From Streptomyces xantholiticus (GTDB lineage Bacteria > Actinomycetota > Actinomycetes > Streptomycetales > Streptomycetaceae): a stretch of 64,000 bases of DNA. Each line of letters begins with the position of its first letter. Position 1 is the first letter of the stretch. Below the pieces are notes generated by a model that saw nothing but the letters and a program-made list of their open reading frames with translations, had not been told where the DNA came from and did not search any database. The stretch lies in contig NZ_BMWB01000007.1 in the NCBI RefSeq assembly GCF_014651015.1, positions 186,001 through 250,000 of the forward strand, in the 5' to 3' direction. The position numbers and the translations under genes are program-made. Shown one piece after another: positions 33,527-42,300 of this stretch.

Positions 33527-34315
33527 GTGACTACGGCTGTAACCACCCCCGCGTACGGGGAAACCGGAGGGCGTACGGCCGTCGCCGCACGGGGGCGGCA
33601 GGTCGTCAAGGCATACGGCGCCGGTGAGACCCGTGTCGTCGCGCTCGATCACGTCGACGTGGACATCGCCCGCGGGCAGTTCACGGCGATCATGGGGCCG
33701 TCGGGCTCCGGCAAGTCGACACTGATGCACTGTCTGGCCGGCCTCGACACCGTCACCTCGGGCCAGATCTTCCTCGACGACACCGAGATCACCGGCCTCA
33801 AGGACAAGAAGCTCACGCAACTGCGCCGGGACCGGGTCGGCTTCATCTTCCAGGCCTTCAACCTGCTGCCGACGCTGAACGCCCTGGAGAACATCACGCT
33901 CCCCATGGACATCGCCGGCCGCAAGCCGGACGCCGCGTGGCTGAACCGGGTCGTGGAGACGGTGGGTCTCGCGGAGCGGCTGGGGCACCGGCCGACCCAG
34001 CTCTCCGGCGGCCAGCAGCAGCGCGTCGCCGTGGCCCGTGCCCTCGCCGCCCGCCCGGAGATCATCTTCGGTGACGAGCCGACCGGAAACCTGGACTCGC
34101 GGGCGGGTGCCGAAGTGCTCGGCTTCCTCCGCAGGTCGGTCGACGAGCTGGGCCAGACGATCGTGATGGTCACCCACGACCCGGTCGCCGCCTCCTACGC
34201 GGACCGCGTCCTGTACCTCGCCGACGGCCGCATCGTCGACGAGATGCTGCGGCCGACCGCGGAGGCCGTCCTCGACCGTATGAAGGACTTCGACGCCCGT
34301 GGGCGGACGTCATGA
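33527..34315 (+). CDS. MacB/LolD-type ABC transporter ATPase
   Basis: A 262-residue ATPase with Walker A GPSGSGKST, Q-loop FQAFNLLPTLNALEN, signature QLSGGQQQRVAVARAL and Walker B IIFGDEPTGNLDSR followed by the switch His in MVTHDP. The ALxNI/LPxxI stretch after the Q-loop is typical of MacB/LolD/FtsE-like exporters working with FtsX-type permeases. GTG at 33527 follows AGCAAGGAG. Its stop overlaps the permease start by ATGA, so the two form one transporter. Confidence 0.95.
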   Translation: MTTAVTTPAYGETGGRTAVAARGRQVVKAYGAGETRVVALDHVDVDIARGQFTAIMGPSGSGKSTLMHCLAGLDTVTSGQIFLDDTEITGLKDKKLTQLRRDRVGFIFQAFNLLPTLNALENITLPMDIAGRKPDAAWLNRVVETVGLAERLGHRPTQLSGGQQQRVAVARALAARPEIIFGDEPTGNLDSRAGAEVLGFLRRSVDELGQTIVMVTHDPVAASYADRVLYLADGRIVDEMLRPTAEAVLDRMKDFDARGRTS

Positions 34316-36882
34316 CCGTGTTCAGGACCTCGCTGCGCAACTTCTTCGCGCACAAGGGCCGTATGGCCCTCTCGGCCGTCGCCGTGCTGCTGTCCGTGGC
34401 CTTCGTGTCGGGGACGCTCGTGTTCACCGACACCATGAACACCACCTTCGACAAGCTCTTCGCCACCTCCGCCGCGGACGTGACCGTCAGCCCCAAGGGC
34501 GCCGAGGCCACGGAGGCACCGGCGACCGGTCGGCCCGAGACACTGCCCGCCGATCTCGTCGACGAGGTCGGCTCGGTCGAGGGCGTGAAGTCCGCCGAGG
34601 GCGCCGTGTCCAGCATGAGCGTCACCGTCGTCAACTCCGAGAACAAGAACATGGGCTCCACCACCGGCGCCCCGACGATCGCGGCCAACTGGACCGAGAA
34701 CGAACTCAAGTCGATGGAGATCGCCTCGGGTCACGCCCCGCGCGGCCCCACCGAGGTCATGGTCGACGCCGACACGGCCGACAAGCACAACCTGAAGATG
34801 GGCGACGAACTGCGGACGATCGCCGTCACCGGTGACTTCACCGCGAAGATCTCCGGCATCGCCGACTTCAAGGTCACCAACCCCGGCGCGGCCGTCGTCT
34901 TCTACGACACCGCCACCGCACAGCGTGAACTCCTCGGCAAGGAGGGCCTGTTCACCCAGGTGCTGGTGGTCGCCGACGCCGGTGTCAGCGACGAGGCGCT
35001 GAAGAAGAACCTGGCTTCCGCGCTGGAGCAGCCGTACAAGCTGCAGACAGCGAAGGAGGCGGCGGACGCCGGGCGCGAGGAGGTCGGTTCGTTCCTCGAC
35101 GTGATGAAGTACGCGATGCTCGGATTCGCCGGGATCGCCTTCCTCGTCGGCATCTTCCTGATCGTCAACACCTTTTCCATGCTGGTCGCGCAGCGCACCC
35201 GGGAGATCGGTCTGATGCGCGCCATCGGGTCGAGCCGCAAGCAGGTCAACCGCTCCGTGCTCATCGAGGCGGTGCTGCTCGGGCTGGTCGGCTCGATCGC
35301 CGGTGTGGCCGCAGGTGTCGGGCTGGCCGTCGGGCTGATGAGGATGATGTCCGCGGTCGGTATGAACCTCTCCACGGACGACCTGACCGTGAAGTGGACC
35401 ACCCCCGTGGTCGGCATGGTGCTCGGCATCGTCGTCACCACCCTCGCCGCGTACATTCCCGCGCGCCGCGCCGGCAAGGTCTCGCCCATGGCGGCCCTGC
35501 GTGACTCGGGCATGCCGACCGACGCCAAGGCCGGCTGGATCCGCGGCGGCACCGGTCTCGTCCTGACCGCCGCCGGTGCGGCGGCCCTGGTGGCCGCCAC
35601 GCAGGCGGGCAAGGCGAGCGAGGGGTCGATGTTCCTCGGCCTCGGTGTGGTGCTGTCGCTGATCGGTTTCGTCGTGATCGGTCCGCTGCTGGCGGGGGGT
35701 GTGGTGCGGGTGATCAGCGCCCTGGTGCTGCGGATGTTCGGCCCGGTCGGCCGGATGGCGGAGCGCAACGCGCTGCGCAACCCGCGCCGTACGGGAGCGA
35801 CCGGCGCCGCCCTGATGATCGGCCTCGCCCTGGTGGCGTGCCTGTCGGTGGTCGGCTCGTCGATGGTTGCCTCCGCGACGGAGGAGCTCGACAAGTCGGT
35901 GGGCGCCGACTTCATCGTGCAGTCCGCCACCATGGGACCGATCGTGCCGCAGGCGCAGCAGGCCCTGAAGAAGACGCCGGGCCTCGAGCACGTCACCGAG
36001 TACAAGGGCGTCGACGCGAAGATCACCGCTCCGGACGGTACGACGGAGGACCTCCAGCTGGCCGCCGCCGACCCGACGTACGCGCAGGACCTGCGCCGCG
36101 AGACGGTGGCGGGTGAGCTGTCCGCCGCGTACGGCAAGGACGCGATCTCCGTCGGCAGCGACTACGCGGACCGGCGGGGTGTGAAGGTCGGCGACACGAT
36201 CGAGGTCGACTTCAAGAACGGCCGTCCGGCCGAGCTGAAGGTCGCCGCGATCACCTCCGACGACACCAACGTCGACAAGGGCGCGATGTACCTGAACATC
36301 ACGACCGCCGCGCGGTACATCCCGGCCGAGAAGATGCCCGAGAACATGATCATGTTCGCCAAGGCGGTCGACGGTCAGGAGAAGGAGGCGTACACCGCGC
36401 TGAAGAAGTCGCTCGCCGAGTACCCGCAGTACAAGGTGCAGAACCAGACCGACTTCAAGCAGGACCTGAAGGACCAGATCGGACAGCTGCTCAACATCGT
36501 CTACGGCCTGCTGGCGCTCGCGATCATCGTCGCGGTCCTGGGTGTGGTGAACACCCTCGCCCTCTCGGTGGTCGAGCGGACCCGTGAGATCGGTCTGATG
36601 CGGGCCATCGGCCTCTCGCGGCGCCAGCTGCGCCGCATGATCCGCCTGGAGTCGGTGGTCATCGCCCTCTTCGGGGCGCTGCTCGGCCTCGGTCTGGGCA
36701 TGGGCTGGGGCACGTCGGCCCAGAAGCTGCTGGCGCTGGAGGGCCTGGGTGTCCTGGACATCCCGTGGCCGACGATCATCACGGTCTTCGTGGGGTCGGC
36801 GTTCGTGGGCCTGTTCGCGGCCCTGGTTCCGGCGTTCCGGGCGGGCCGGATGAACGTGCTGAACGCGATCGCGACCGAGTAG
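34312..36882 (+). CDS. FtsX/MacB-type ABC transporter permease (duplicated)
   Basis: An 856-residue permease with two tandem MacB_PCD-FtsX units. Each has an N-terminal membrane segment, a large extracytoplasmic domain and three membrane segments with the conserved stretch VAQRTREIGLMRAIG / VVERTREIGLMRAIG (about residues 292 and 750). Such transporters act as mechanotransmitters or exporters of lipoproteins, peptides or antimicrobials. The pair with the upstream ATPase is complete. A long terminator follows. Confidence 0.93.
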   Translation: MTVFRTSLRNFFAHKGRMALSAVAVLLSVAFVSGTLVFTDTMNTTFDKLFATSAADVTVSPKGAEATEAPATGRPETLPADLVDEVGSVEGVKSAEGAVSSMSVTVVNSENKNMGSTTGAPTIAANWTENELKSMEIASGHAPRGPTEVMVDADTADKHNLKMGDELRTIAVTGDFTAKISGIADFKVTNPGAAVVFYDTATAQRELLGKEGLFTQVLVVADAGVSDEALKKNLASALEQPYKLQTAKEAADAGREEVGSFLDVMKYAMLGFAGIAFLVGIFLIVNTFSMLVAQRTREIGLMRAIGSSRKQVNRSVLIEAVLLGLVGSIAGVAAGVGLAVGLMRMMSAVGMNLSTDDLTVKWTTPVVGMVLGIVVTTLAAYIPARRAGKVSPMAALRDSGMPTDAKAGWIRGGTGLVLTAAGAAALVAATQAGKASEGSMFLGLGVVLSLIGFVVIGPLLAGGVVRVISALVLRMFGPVGRMAERNALRNPRRTGATGAALMIGLALVACLSVVGSSMVASATEELDKSVGADFIVQSATMGPIVPQAQQALKKTPGLEHVTEYKGVDAKITAPDGTTEDLQLAAADPTYAQDLRRETVAGELSAAYGKDAISVGSDYADRRGVKVGDTIEVDFKNGRPAELKVAAITSDDTNVDKGAMYLNITTAARYIPAEKMPENMIMFAKAVDGQEKEAYTALKKSLAEYPQYKVQNQTDFKQDLKDQIGQLLNIVYGLLALAIIVAVLGVVNTLALSVVERTREIGLMRAIGLSRRQLRRMIRLESVVIALFGALLGLGLGMGWGTSAQKLLALEGLGVLDIPWPTIITVFVGSAFVGLFAALVPAFRAGRMNVLNAIATE

Positions 36883-36928
36883 TCGACGGTCTGCCGGTCC
36901 CGTACGGGGGTCGGGGCCGGCGGGCACG

Positions 36929-36969
36929 CGACGGCCCCGGGTGTCCATGGCGGACACCCGGGGCCGTCG
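36929..36969. terminator. Bidirectional 18-bp hairpin
   Basis: A perfect 18-bp stem, starting CGACGGCCCCGGGTGTCC, with loop ATGGC lies between the converging permease and PIN-toxin genes. Confidence 0.9.
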
Positions 36970-36983
36970 TCTGCGGGAACGTG

Positions 36984-37358
36984 TCAGACCTGGAGCACCG
37001 GGACGTCGTACATCGGAATGCGCTTGTCGCGGGTGACCAGGGTCAGGCCCTCCGTCTGGGCCTGGGCGATCAGCATCCGGTCGAACGGATCGCGGTGGTG
37101 GAACGGGAGCTGTCCGGCGCGGATGCCGTGCAGGCCTGTAATGGGGAGCGGTTTGAGCTGGCAGTCGCGGGCTCGTTCCGGTAGGTCCTCAGGACCGTCC
37201 AGCTTTCCCAGAACCTGCTTGACGGCGAGTTCCCATGGAGTCACGGCGCTGACATAGGCAAGTGCTTCCGTGTCGAGCAGTTCCTTCGTCTCTTCGGACA
37301 GTTGAGGCGAGTCGAGCAACCACCACACCACGATGTGGGTGTCTGCGAGCAGTTTCAC
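36984..37358 (-). CDS. PIN-domain ribonuclease toxin (VapC-like)
   Basis: A 124-residue PIN-domain protein. KLLADTHIVVWWLLDSPQLS gives the first acidic residue D6; the second acidic group lies in VSAVTPWELAVK and the third in HHRDPFDRMLIAQA. These are metal-binding residues of VapC-type RNases. It overlaps the antitoxin gene by four bases. The pair belongs to the type II class in which a Phd/YefM antitoxin neutralises a PIN toxin. Confidence 0.92.
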   Translation of the reverse strand: MKLLADTHIVVWWLLDSPQLSEETKELLDTEALAYVSAVTPWELAVKQVLGKLDGPEDLPERARDCQLKPLPITGLHGIRAGQLPFHHRDPFDRMLIAQAQTEGLTLVTRDKRIPMYDVPVLQV

Positions 37359-37618
37359 CGGCCGTTCTCCGTGGAGAGACCGAAGGCGTCGGCGAAGCCT
37401 TCGTCGTCGGAGATGTCGTCGAAGTCGTCGTGGAAGACGACCGGCTCGGGCAGTGATCCCCGTGCCGTCCTGCGGACCTTCGAAGCGAGCGGGATCACCT
37501 TGGCCACAGGTGCGCCCGCCTTGCTGATGATCACCTCTTCGCCGGTGGCGACCGCTTCGAGGATCTTGGAGAAGTGGGTCTTCGCCTCGTGGACGTTGTA
37601 CTGCCGGGCTGCTTCCAT
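37355..37618 (-). CDS. Phd/YefM-type antitoxin
   Basis: An 87-residue antitoxin. The N-terminal half (YNVHEAKTHFSKILEAVATG, EEVIISKAGAPVAKVIPL) is the Phd/YefM DNA-binding fold; the acidic C terminus (DDFDDISDDEGFADAFGL) is typical of the toxin-binding tail. ATG at 37618 follows GGTGAGG. As usual for type II systems, it would repress its own promoter together with the toxin. Confidence 0.92.
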   Translation of the reverse strand: MEAARQYNVHEAKTHFSKILEAVATGEEVIISKAGAPVAKVIPLASKVRRTARGSLPEPVVFHDDFDDISDDEGFADAFGLSTENGR

Positions 37619-37640
37619 CGCGGCCTCACCGATGAAGGGA

Positions 37641-37661
37641 TGGACTAAGGAGTGGACTTAG
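37641..37661 (-). promoter_or_regulatory. Candidate VapBC operator/promoter
   Basis: TGGACTAAG (37641-37649) and TGGACTTAG (37653-37661) form a 12-base-period direct repeat, and CTAAG/CTTAG within them form an inverted repeat. This AT-rich patch sits 23-43 bases upstream of the antitoxin start. Confidence 0.5.
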
Positions 37662-37831
37662 TTTAGCGGTCCCCTCGGCATCCGAGCCAGCTCGTGCACT
37701 CTCCGGAGTGACGTCGATCCGTCGAGCGAGTGACATACGCACGTCGTAGGCTGGAGACCCCCCGGCCCGTTCGACGTGTCGGGCGCATCGCGTTGCCCAC
37801 CCCCCTCGCTCCTCCTGGACGGAACCCCTTC

Positions 37832-40800
37832 ATGAGCCTGCACGGTCTGCTCGATGCCGTCGTATCCGACCCGGCGCTCGCCGAAGCGGTCAGGACGGCC
37901 GCGGACGGCCACCGTATGCACGTCGACCTGGTGGGACCGCCCGCCGCGCGGCCCTTCGCCGTGGCCGCGCTGGCCCGTGACTCGGGCCGACCCGTGCTGG
38001 CCGTCACCGCCACCGGGCGGGAGGCCGAGGACCTGGCCGCCGCGCTGCGCTCGCTGCTGCCCGGCGAGGGCGTCGTCGAGTACCCGTCCTGGGAGACGCT
38101 GCCGCACGAGCGGCTCTCGCCCCGCTCCGACACCGTCGGCCGCCGCCTGGCCGTGCTGCGCCGCCTGGCGCACCCCTCGTCCGACGACCCGGCCACGGGC
38201 CCCGTGCAGGTCGTCGTCGCTCCCGTACGGTCCGTGCTGCAGCCACAGGTCAAGGGCCTCGGCGACCTGGAGCCCGTTGCGCTGCGCACCGGACGGCAGG
38301 CCGACCTCGAAGAGGTCGTGGAGGGGCTGGCGGCCGCGGCGTACTCGCGGGTGGAACTGGTCGAGAAGCGGGGCGAGTTCGCGGTGCGCGGCGGCATCCT
38401 GGACGTCTTCCCGCCGACCGAGGAGCACCCCCTTCGGGTGGAGTTCTGGGGCGACGACGTCGAGGAGATCCGTTACTTCAAGGTGGCCGACCAGCGCTCC
38501 CTGGAGGTGGCGGAGCACGGTCTGTGGGCGCCGCCGTGCCGTGAGCTGCTGCTGACGGACGACGTGCGGCAGCGGGCCGCCGCGCTCGCGGAGGCCCATC
38601 CGGAGCTGGGCGAACTGCTCGGCAAGATCGCCGAGGGCATCGCGGTCGAGGGCATGGAGTCGCTGGCGCCGGTGCTCGTCGACGAGATGGAACTACTGCT
38701 GGACGTGCTGCCCGAGGGCGCGATGGCCGTGGTGTGCGACCCGGAGCGGGTGCGTACGCGGGCGGCGGACCTGGTCGCCACCAGCCAGGAGTTCCTCCAG
38801 GCGTCCTGGGCGGCGACGGCGGGCGGTGGCCAGGCCCCGATCGACGTCGACGCCGCGTCGCTGTGGGGCCTCGCCGACGTACGGGACCGGGCGCGCGAAC
38901 TCGGCATGATGTGGTGGTCCGTGTCCCCGTTCGCCGCCGACGCCTCCGACGTGGCGGACGACACCCTCAAGCTCGGCATGCACGCCCCGGAGGCGTACCG
39001 CGGCGACACCGCCCGGGCGCTGGCCGACACCAAGGGCTGGCTGGCCGACGGCTGGCGCACCGTCTTCGTGACCGAGGCGCACGGACCCGCGTCCCGGACG
39101 GTCGAGGTGCTCGGCGGCGAGGGCATCGCGGCCCGGCTGGACGCCGACCTGGCCGACATCACGCCGTCCGTCGTCCATGTCGCCTGCGGTTCGGTCGAGT
39201 ACGGCTTCGTCGACCCGGCGCTCAAGCTGGTGGTCCTCACGGAGACCGACCTGACCGGCCAGAAGGCGGCGGGCAAGGACGGCCAGCGGATGCCCACGCG
39301 GCGCCGCAAGACCATCGACCCGCTGACCCTCGAGGCCGGCGACTACATCGTCCACGAGCAGCACGGCGTGGGCCGCTACATCGAGATGGTGCAGCGCACG
39401 GTCCAGGGCGCGACCCGGGAGTACCTGCTCGTCGAGTACGCCCCGGCCAAGCGCGGCCAGCCCGGCGACCGGCTCTACATCCCCACGGAGCAGCTGGAGC
39501 AGGTCACCAAGTACGTGGGCGGCGAGGCCCCGACGCTGCACCGGCTGGGCGGCGCCGACTGGACGAAGACCAAGGCGCGCGCGAAGAAGGCGGTCAAGGA
39601 GATCGCCGCGGACCTGATCAAGCTCTACTCGGCCCGGATGGCCGCACCCGGCCATGCCTTCGGGCCGGACACCCCGTGGCAGCGGGAGTTGGAGGACGCC
39701 TTCGCGTACGTCGAGACGCCCGACCAGTTGTCCACGATCGCCGAGGTCAAGGAGGACATGGAGAAGACGGTTCCGATGGACCGTCTGATCTGCGGCGACG
39801 TGGGCTACGGCAAGACGGAGATCGCGGTCAGGGCGGCCTTCAAGGCGGTCCAGGACGGCAAGCAGGTCGCCGTCCTCGTCCCGACGACCCTCCTCGTCCA
39901 GCAGCACTTCGGTACGTTCTCCGAGCGGTACTCGCAGTTCCCCGTCGTCACGCGCGCGTTGTCCCGTTTCCAGTCGGAGGCCGAGGCGAAGGCGACGCTG
40001 GAGGGGCTGCGGGACGGCTCGGTCGACATCGTGATCGGCACGCACCGGCTGTTCTCCTCGGAGACCAGGTTCAAGGACCTGGGTCTCGTCGTCGTCGACG
40101 AGGAGCAGCGGTTCGGTGTCGAGCACAAGGAGCAGCTGAAGAAGCTGCGGGCCAACGTCGACGTGCTGACCATGTCCGCGACCCCCATTCCGCGCACGCT
40201 GGAGATGGCGGTGACCGGCATCCGCGAGATGTCCACGATCACCACCCCGCCGGAGGAGCGGCACCCGGTGCTGACCTTCGTCGGCCCGTACGAGGAGAAG
40301 CAGATCGGCGCGGCCGTCCGGCGTGAACTGCTGCGCGAGGGCCAGGTCTTCTACATTCACAACCGCGTCGAGTCCATCGACCGGGCGGCGGCCCGGCTCC
40401 GGGAGATCATTCCCGAGGCGCGTATCGCCACCGCCCACGGCCAGATGTCGGAGTCGGCGCTGGAGCAGGTCGTCGTCGACTTCTGGGAGAAGAAGTTCGA
40501 CGTGCTGGTCTCCACGACGATCGTCGAGTCCGGTATCGACATCTCCAACGCCAACACGCTCATCGTGGAGCGCGGCGACAACTTCGGCCTCTCGCAGCTG
40601 CACCAGCTGCGCGGCCGCGTCGGCCGCGGCCGCGAGCGGGGCTACGCGTACTTCCTCTACCCGCCGGAGAAGCCGCTCACCGAGACCGCTCACGAGCGTC
40701 TTGCGACCATCGCCCAGCACACCGAGATGGGCGCGGGCATGTACGTCGCCATGAAGGACCTGGAGATCCGCGGCGCGGGCAATCTGCTCGGCGGCGAGCA

Positions 40801-41365
40801 GTCGGGCCACATCGCGGGCGTCGGCTTCGACCTGTACGTCCGCATGGTCGGCGAGGCGGTCGCCGACTACCGCGCGTCGCTCGAGGGCGGTGTGGAGGAG
40901 GAGCCGCCGCTCGAGGTCAAGATCGAGCTCCCGGTCGACGCGCACGTGCCGCACGACTACGCGCCCGGCGAGCGGCTGCGGCTCCAGGCGTACCGGGCGA
41001 TCGCCTCCGCCAACACGGAGGAGGACATCAAGGCGGTCCGCGAGGAGCTCACCGACCGCTACGGCAAGCTGCCGGAGCCCGTGGAGAACCTGCTGCTGGT
41101 GGCCGGTCTGCGAATGCTGGCGCGCGCGTGCGGTGTGGGCGAGATCGTGCTCCAGGGGGCGAACATCCGCTTCGCACCGGTGGAGTTGCGCGAGTCGCAG
41201 GAGCTGCGGCTGAAGCGGCTGTACCCGCGTACGGTGATCAAGCCCGGGGTCCACCAGATCCTGGTGCCGCGCCCGGCGGCGGGGAAGATCGGCGGCAAGC
41301 CCGTGGTGGGCCGGGAACTGCTGGCGTGGACGGGCGAGTTCCTGACGACGATCCTGGGTTCGTGA
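37832..41365 (+). CDS. mfd: Transcription-repair coupling factor
   Basis: A 1177-residue Mfd. The UvrB-like N-terminal module (LVGPPAARPFAVAALARD, YPSWETLPHERLSP) is followed by the RNA-polymerase interaction domain (LEAGDYIVHEQHGVGRYIEM), the RecG-like helicase core (Walker A GDVGYGKTEIA, Walker B DEEQRFG, RGRVGRGRERGYAYFLYP) and the TRCF C-terminal domain. It removes stalled RNA polymerase at lesions and recruits UvrA. ATG at 37832 (MSLHGLLDAVV) has GGACGGAA upstream. A TAGGCT -10-like hexamer lies at 37746. Confidence 0.97.
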   Translation: MSLHGLLDAVVSDPALAEAVRTAADGHRMHVDLVGPPAARPFAVAALARDSGRPVLAVTATGREAEDLAAALRSLLPGEGVVEYPSWETLPHERLSPRSDTVGRRLAVLRRLAHPSSDDPATGPVQVVVAPVRSVLQPQVKGLGDLEPVALRTGRQADLEEVVEGLAAAAYSRVELVEKRGEFAVRGGILDVFPPTEEHPLRVEFWGDDVEEIRYFKVADQRSLEVAEHGLWAPPCRELLLTDDVRQRAAALAEAHPELGELLGKIAEGIAVEGMESLAPVLVDEMELLLDVLPEGAMAVVCDPERVRTRAADLVATSQEFLQASWAATAGGGQAPIDVDAASLWGLADVRDRARELGMMWWSVSPFAADASDVADDTLKLGMHAPEAYRGDTARALADTKGWLADGWRTVFVTEAHGPASRTVEVLGGEGIAARLDADLADITPSVVHVACGSVEYGFVDPALKLVVLTETDLTGQKAAGKDGQRMPTRRRKTIDPLTLEAGDYIVHEQHGVGRYIEMVQRTVQGATREYLLVEYAPAKRGQPGDRLYIPTEQLEQVTKYVGGEAPTLHRLGGADWTKTKARAKKAVKEIAADLIKLYSARMAAPGHAFGPDTPWQRELEDAFAYVETPDQLSTIAEVKEDMEKTVPMDRLICGDVGYGKTEIAVRAAFKAVQDGKQVAVLVPTTLLVQQHFGTFSERYSQFPVVTRALSRFQSEAEAKATLEGLRDGSVDIVIGTHRLFSSETRFKDLGLVVVDEEQRFGVEHKEQLKKLRANVDVLTMSATPIPRTLEMAVTGIREMSTITTPPEERHPVLTFVGPYEEKQIGAAVRRELLREGQVFYIHNRVESIDRAAARLREIIPEARIATAHGQMSESALEQVVVDFWEKKFDVLVSTTIVESGIDISNANTLIVERGDNFGLSQLHQLRGRVGRGRERGYAYFLYPPEKPLTETAHERLATIAQHTEMGAGMYVAMKDLEIRGAGNLLGGEQSGHIAGVGFDLYVRMVGEAVADYRASLEGGVEEEPPLEVKIELPVDAHVPHDYAPGERLRLQAYRAIASANTEEDIKAVREELTDRYGKLPEPVENLLLVAGLRMLARACGVGEIVLQGANIRFAPVELRESQELRLKRLYPRTVIKPGVHQILVPRPAAGKIGGKPVVGRELLAWTGEFLTTILGS

Positions 41366-41387
41366 GCCGCGTGTGATTTCTTCGGTC

Positions 41388-41412
41388 GTCGGCCGAGCCG
41401 GGCACGGCCGAC
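41388..41412. terminator. Hairpin downstream of mfd
   Basis: An 8-bp stem GTCGGCCG/CGGCCGAC with a nine-base loop lies 22 bases after the mfd stop, between mfd and the converging SGNH fragment. Confidence 0.65.
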
Positions 41413-41432
41413 GGCCTCGGTGACCACGGTGG

Positions 41433-41645
41433 TCAGAACGCGTCGAGGTCCAGGGCTTCGGCCATCGCGCGGTACCCCGCGTCACCCGGGTGCAGATGGT
41501 CGCCCGAGTCGTACGCGGGGAGGATGCGGTCTGGGTCGGCCGGGTCGGCCGGGTCGGCCGGGGCGCGATCGAAGTCGGCCACGGCGTCGTACTCGCCGGA
41601 CGTACCGACCCAGTGGTTGAACGCCTTCCCGCTATTTCCCCGGCA
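41433..41645 (-). pseudogene. C-terminal fragment of an SGNH/GDSL hydrolase
   Basis: About 70 residues (EAFN-like AFNHWVGTSGEYDAVADFDR, then ILPAYDSGDHLHPGDAGYRA, MAEALDLDAF) match only the last part of secreted SGNH esterases; the DxxH catalytic pair appears as SGDHLHPGDAG. The N-terminal roughly 300 residues with the GDS serine motif are absent; instead the fragment abuts and slightly overlaps the end of the TetR gene. A short in-frame expansion (PADPADPAD) comes from a GGGTCGGCC-type DNA repeat. It looks like what remains after a deletion. Confidence 0.75.
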
Positions 41646-42210
41646 CTTGCACGGCACCGGGTGCGAAGAGCAGGTCGGCGAGCGACCGGAAGGCGTCAGC
41701 GGGATCCCGGTCTCCCACCGGCTCGTCCAGGTTGTGGGTCAGCAGCAGGGTCGCGAAACCGTGCGCCAGGGACCAGGCCGCGATGCCGGCGGTGCGCGGT
41801 TCGGGGACCGTGTCAAGGGTGGTGATCCCCGCGCGGAGTTCGGCCGAGGCCCGCTCCTTGGCCGCGAGCAGCCCGGAGTCGTCGCGGCGGTGCAGCTCCG
41901 GCTGGAACATGACCTGGAAGTGCGCCGGGTGGCCGAGCGCGAAGCGGACGTAAGCGACCCCCCGCTCCCGCAGGTCCGGGGCCTCGGACAGGGCGTCGGC
42001 CAGCAGCTCGTAGCCTTCGGCCGCGATGGCCGTCAGCAGGCCGGTCCGGTCCTTGAAGTGGTGGGCGGGGGCCGCGTGCGAGACGCCCGCGCGGCGGGCG
42101 AGGTCGCGCAGCCTCACGGCGGACGGGCCTTCGGCGCGGATGACGTCGAGGGCCGCGGAGAGGACGGCCCGTCGCAGGTCACCGTGGTGGTAGGTGCGCT
42201 CGCTGCTCAT
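41632..42210 (-). CDS. TetR family transcriptional regulator
   Basis: A 192-residue repressor. The HTH domain (YHHGDLRRAVLSAALDVI, LRDLARRAGVSHAAPAHHFK, LTAIAAEGY) has the HHGDLR start of TetR proteins that carry a WHG-type C-terminal domain. It is divergent from the SCO6745-family gene, with a clear palindrome between them, so autoregulation and control of the neighbour are likely. The ligand is unknown. Confidence 0.92.
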   Translation of the reverse strand: MSSERTYHHGDLRRAVLSAALDVIRAEGPSAVRLRDLARRAGVSHAAPAHHFKDRTGLLTAIAAEGYELLADALSEAPDLRERGVAYVRFALGHPAHFQVMFQPELHRRDDSGLLAAKERASAELRAGITTLDTVPEPRTAGIAAWSLAHGFATLLLTHNLDEPVGDRDPADAFRSLADLLFAPGAVQVPGK

Positions 42211-42225
42211 GGAGCCAGGCTACCC

Positions 42226-42282
42226 GCAATCTAGGCATTGACAAGTTCAGCGACGCCTGTGCAATCTAGACGATGACTAGAT
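42226..42282. promoter_or_regulatory. TetR operator and promoter between divergent genes
   Basis: GCAATCTAG occurs at 42226 and 42261, and the second is part of a perfect inverted repeat ATCTAG-N7-CTAGAT (42264-42282). A TTGACA -35 hexamer at 42238-42243 faces the plus-strand gene, and a CAATCT -10-like hexamer 18 bases later overlaps the operator. Binding there would block transcription of the SCO6745-like gene. Confidence 0.7.
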
Positions 42283-42300
42283 GACATGGAGGCGGGAGTC

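Noticed and set aside
34195..36957. 920-codon minus-strand frame opposite the FtsX permease
   Set aside because: Shadow frame with no domain signal; the permease on the plus strand is unambiguous.
38693..41485. 930-codon minus-strand frame opposite mfd
   Set aside because: Antisense shadow of mfd, dominated by Arg/Gly/His/Leu with no recognisable motifs.
41535..41570. CRISPR-like or minisatellite array in the GGGTCGGCC repeats
   Set aside because: Only about three short units with no spacers, inside the SGNH fragment coding frame; simple slippage.
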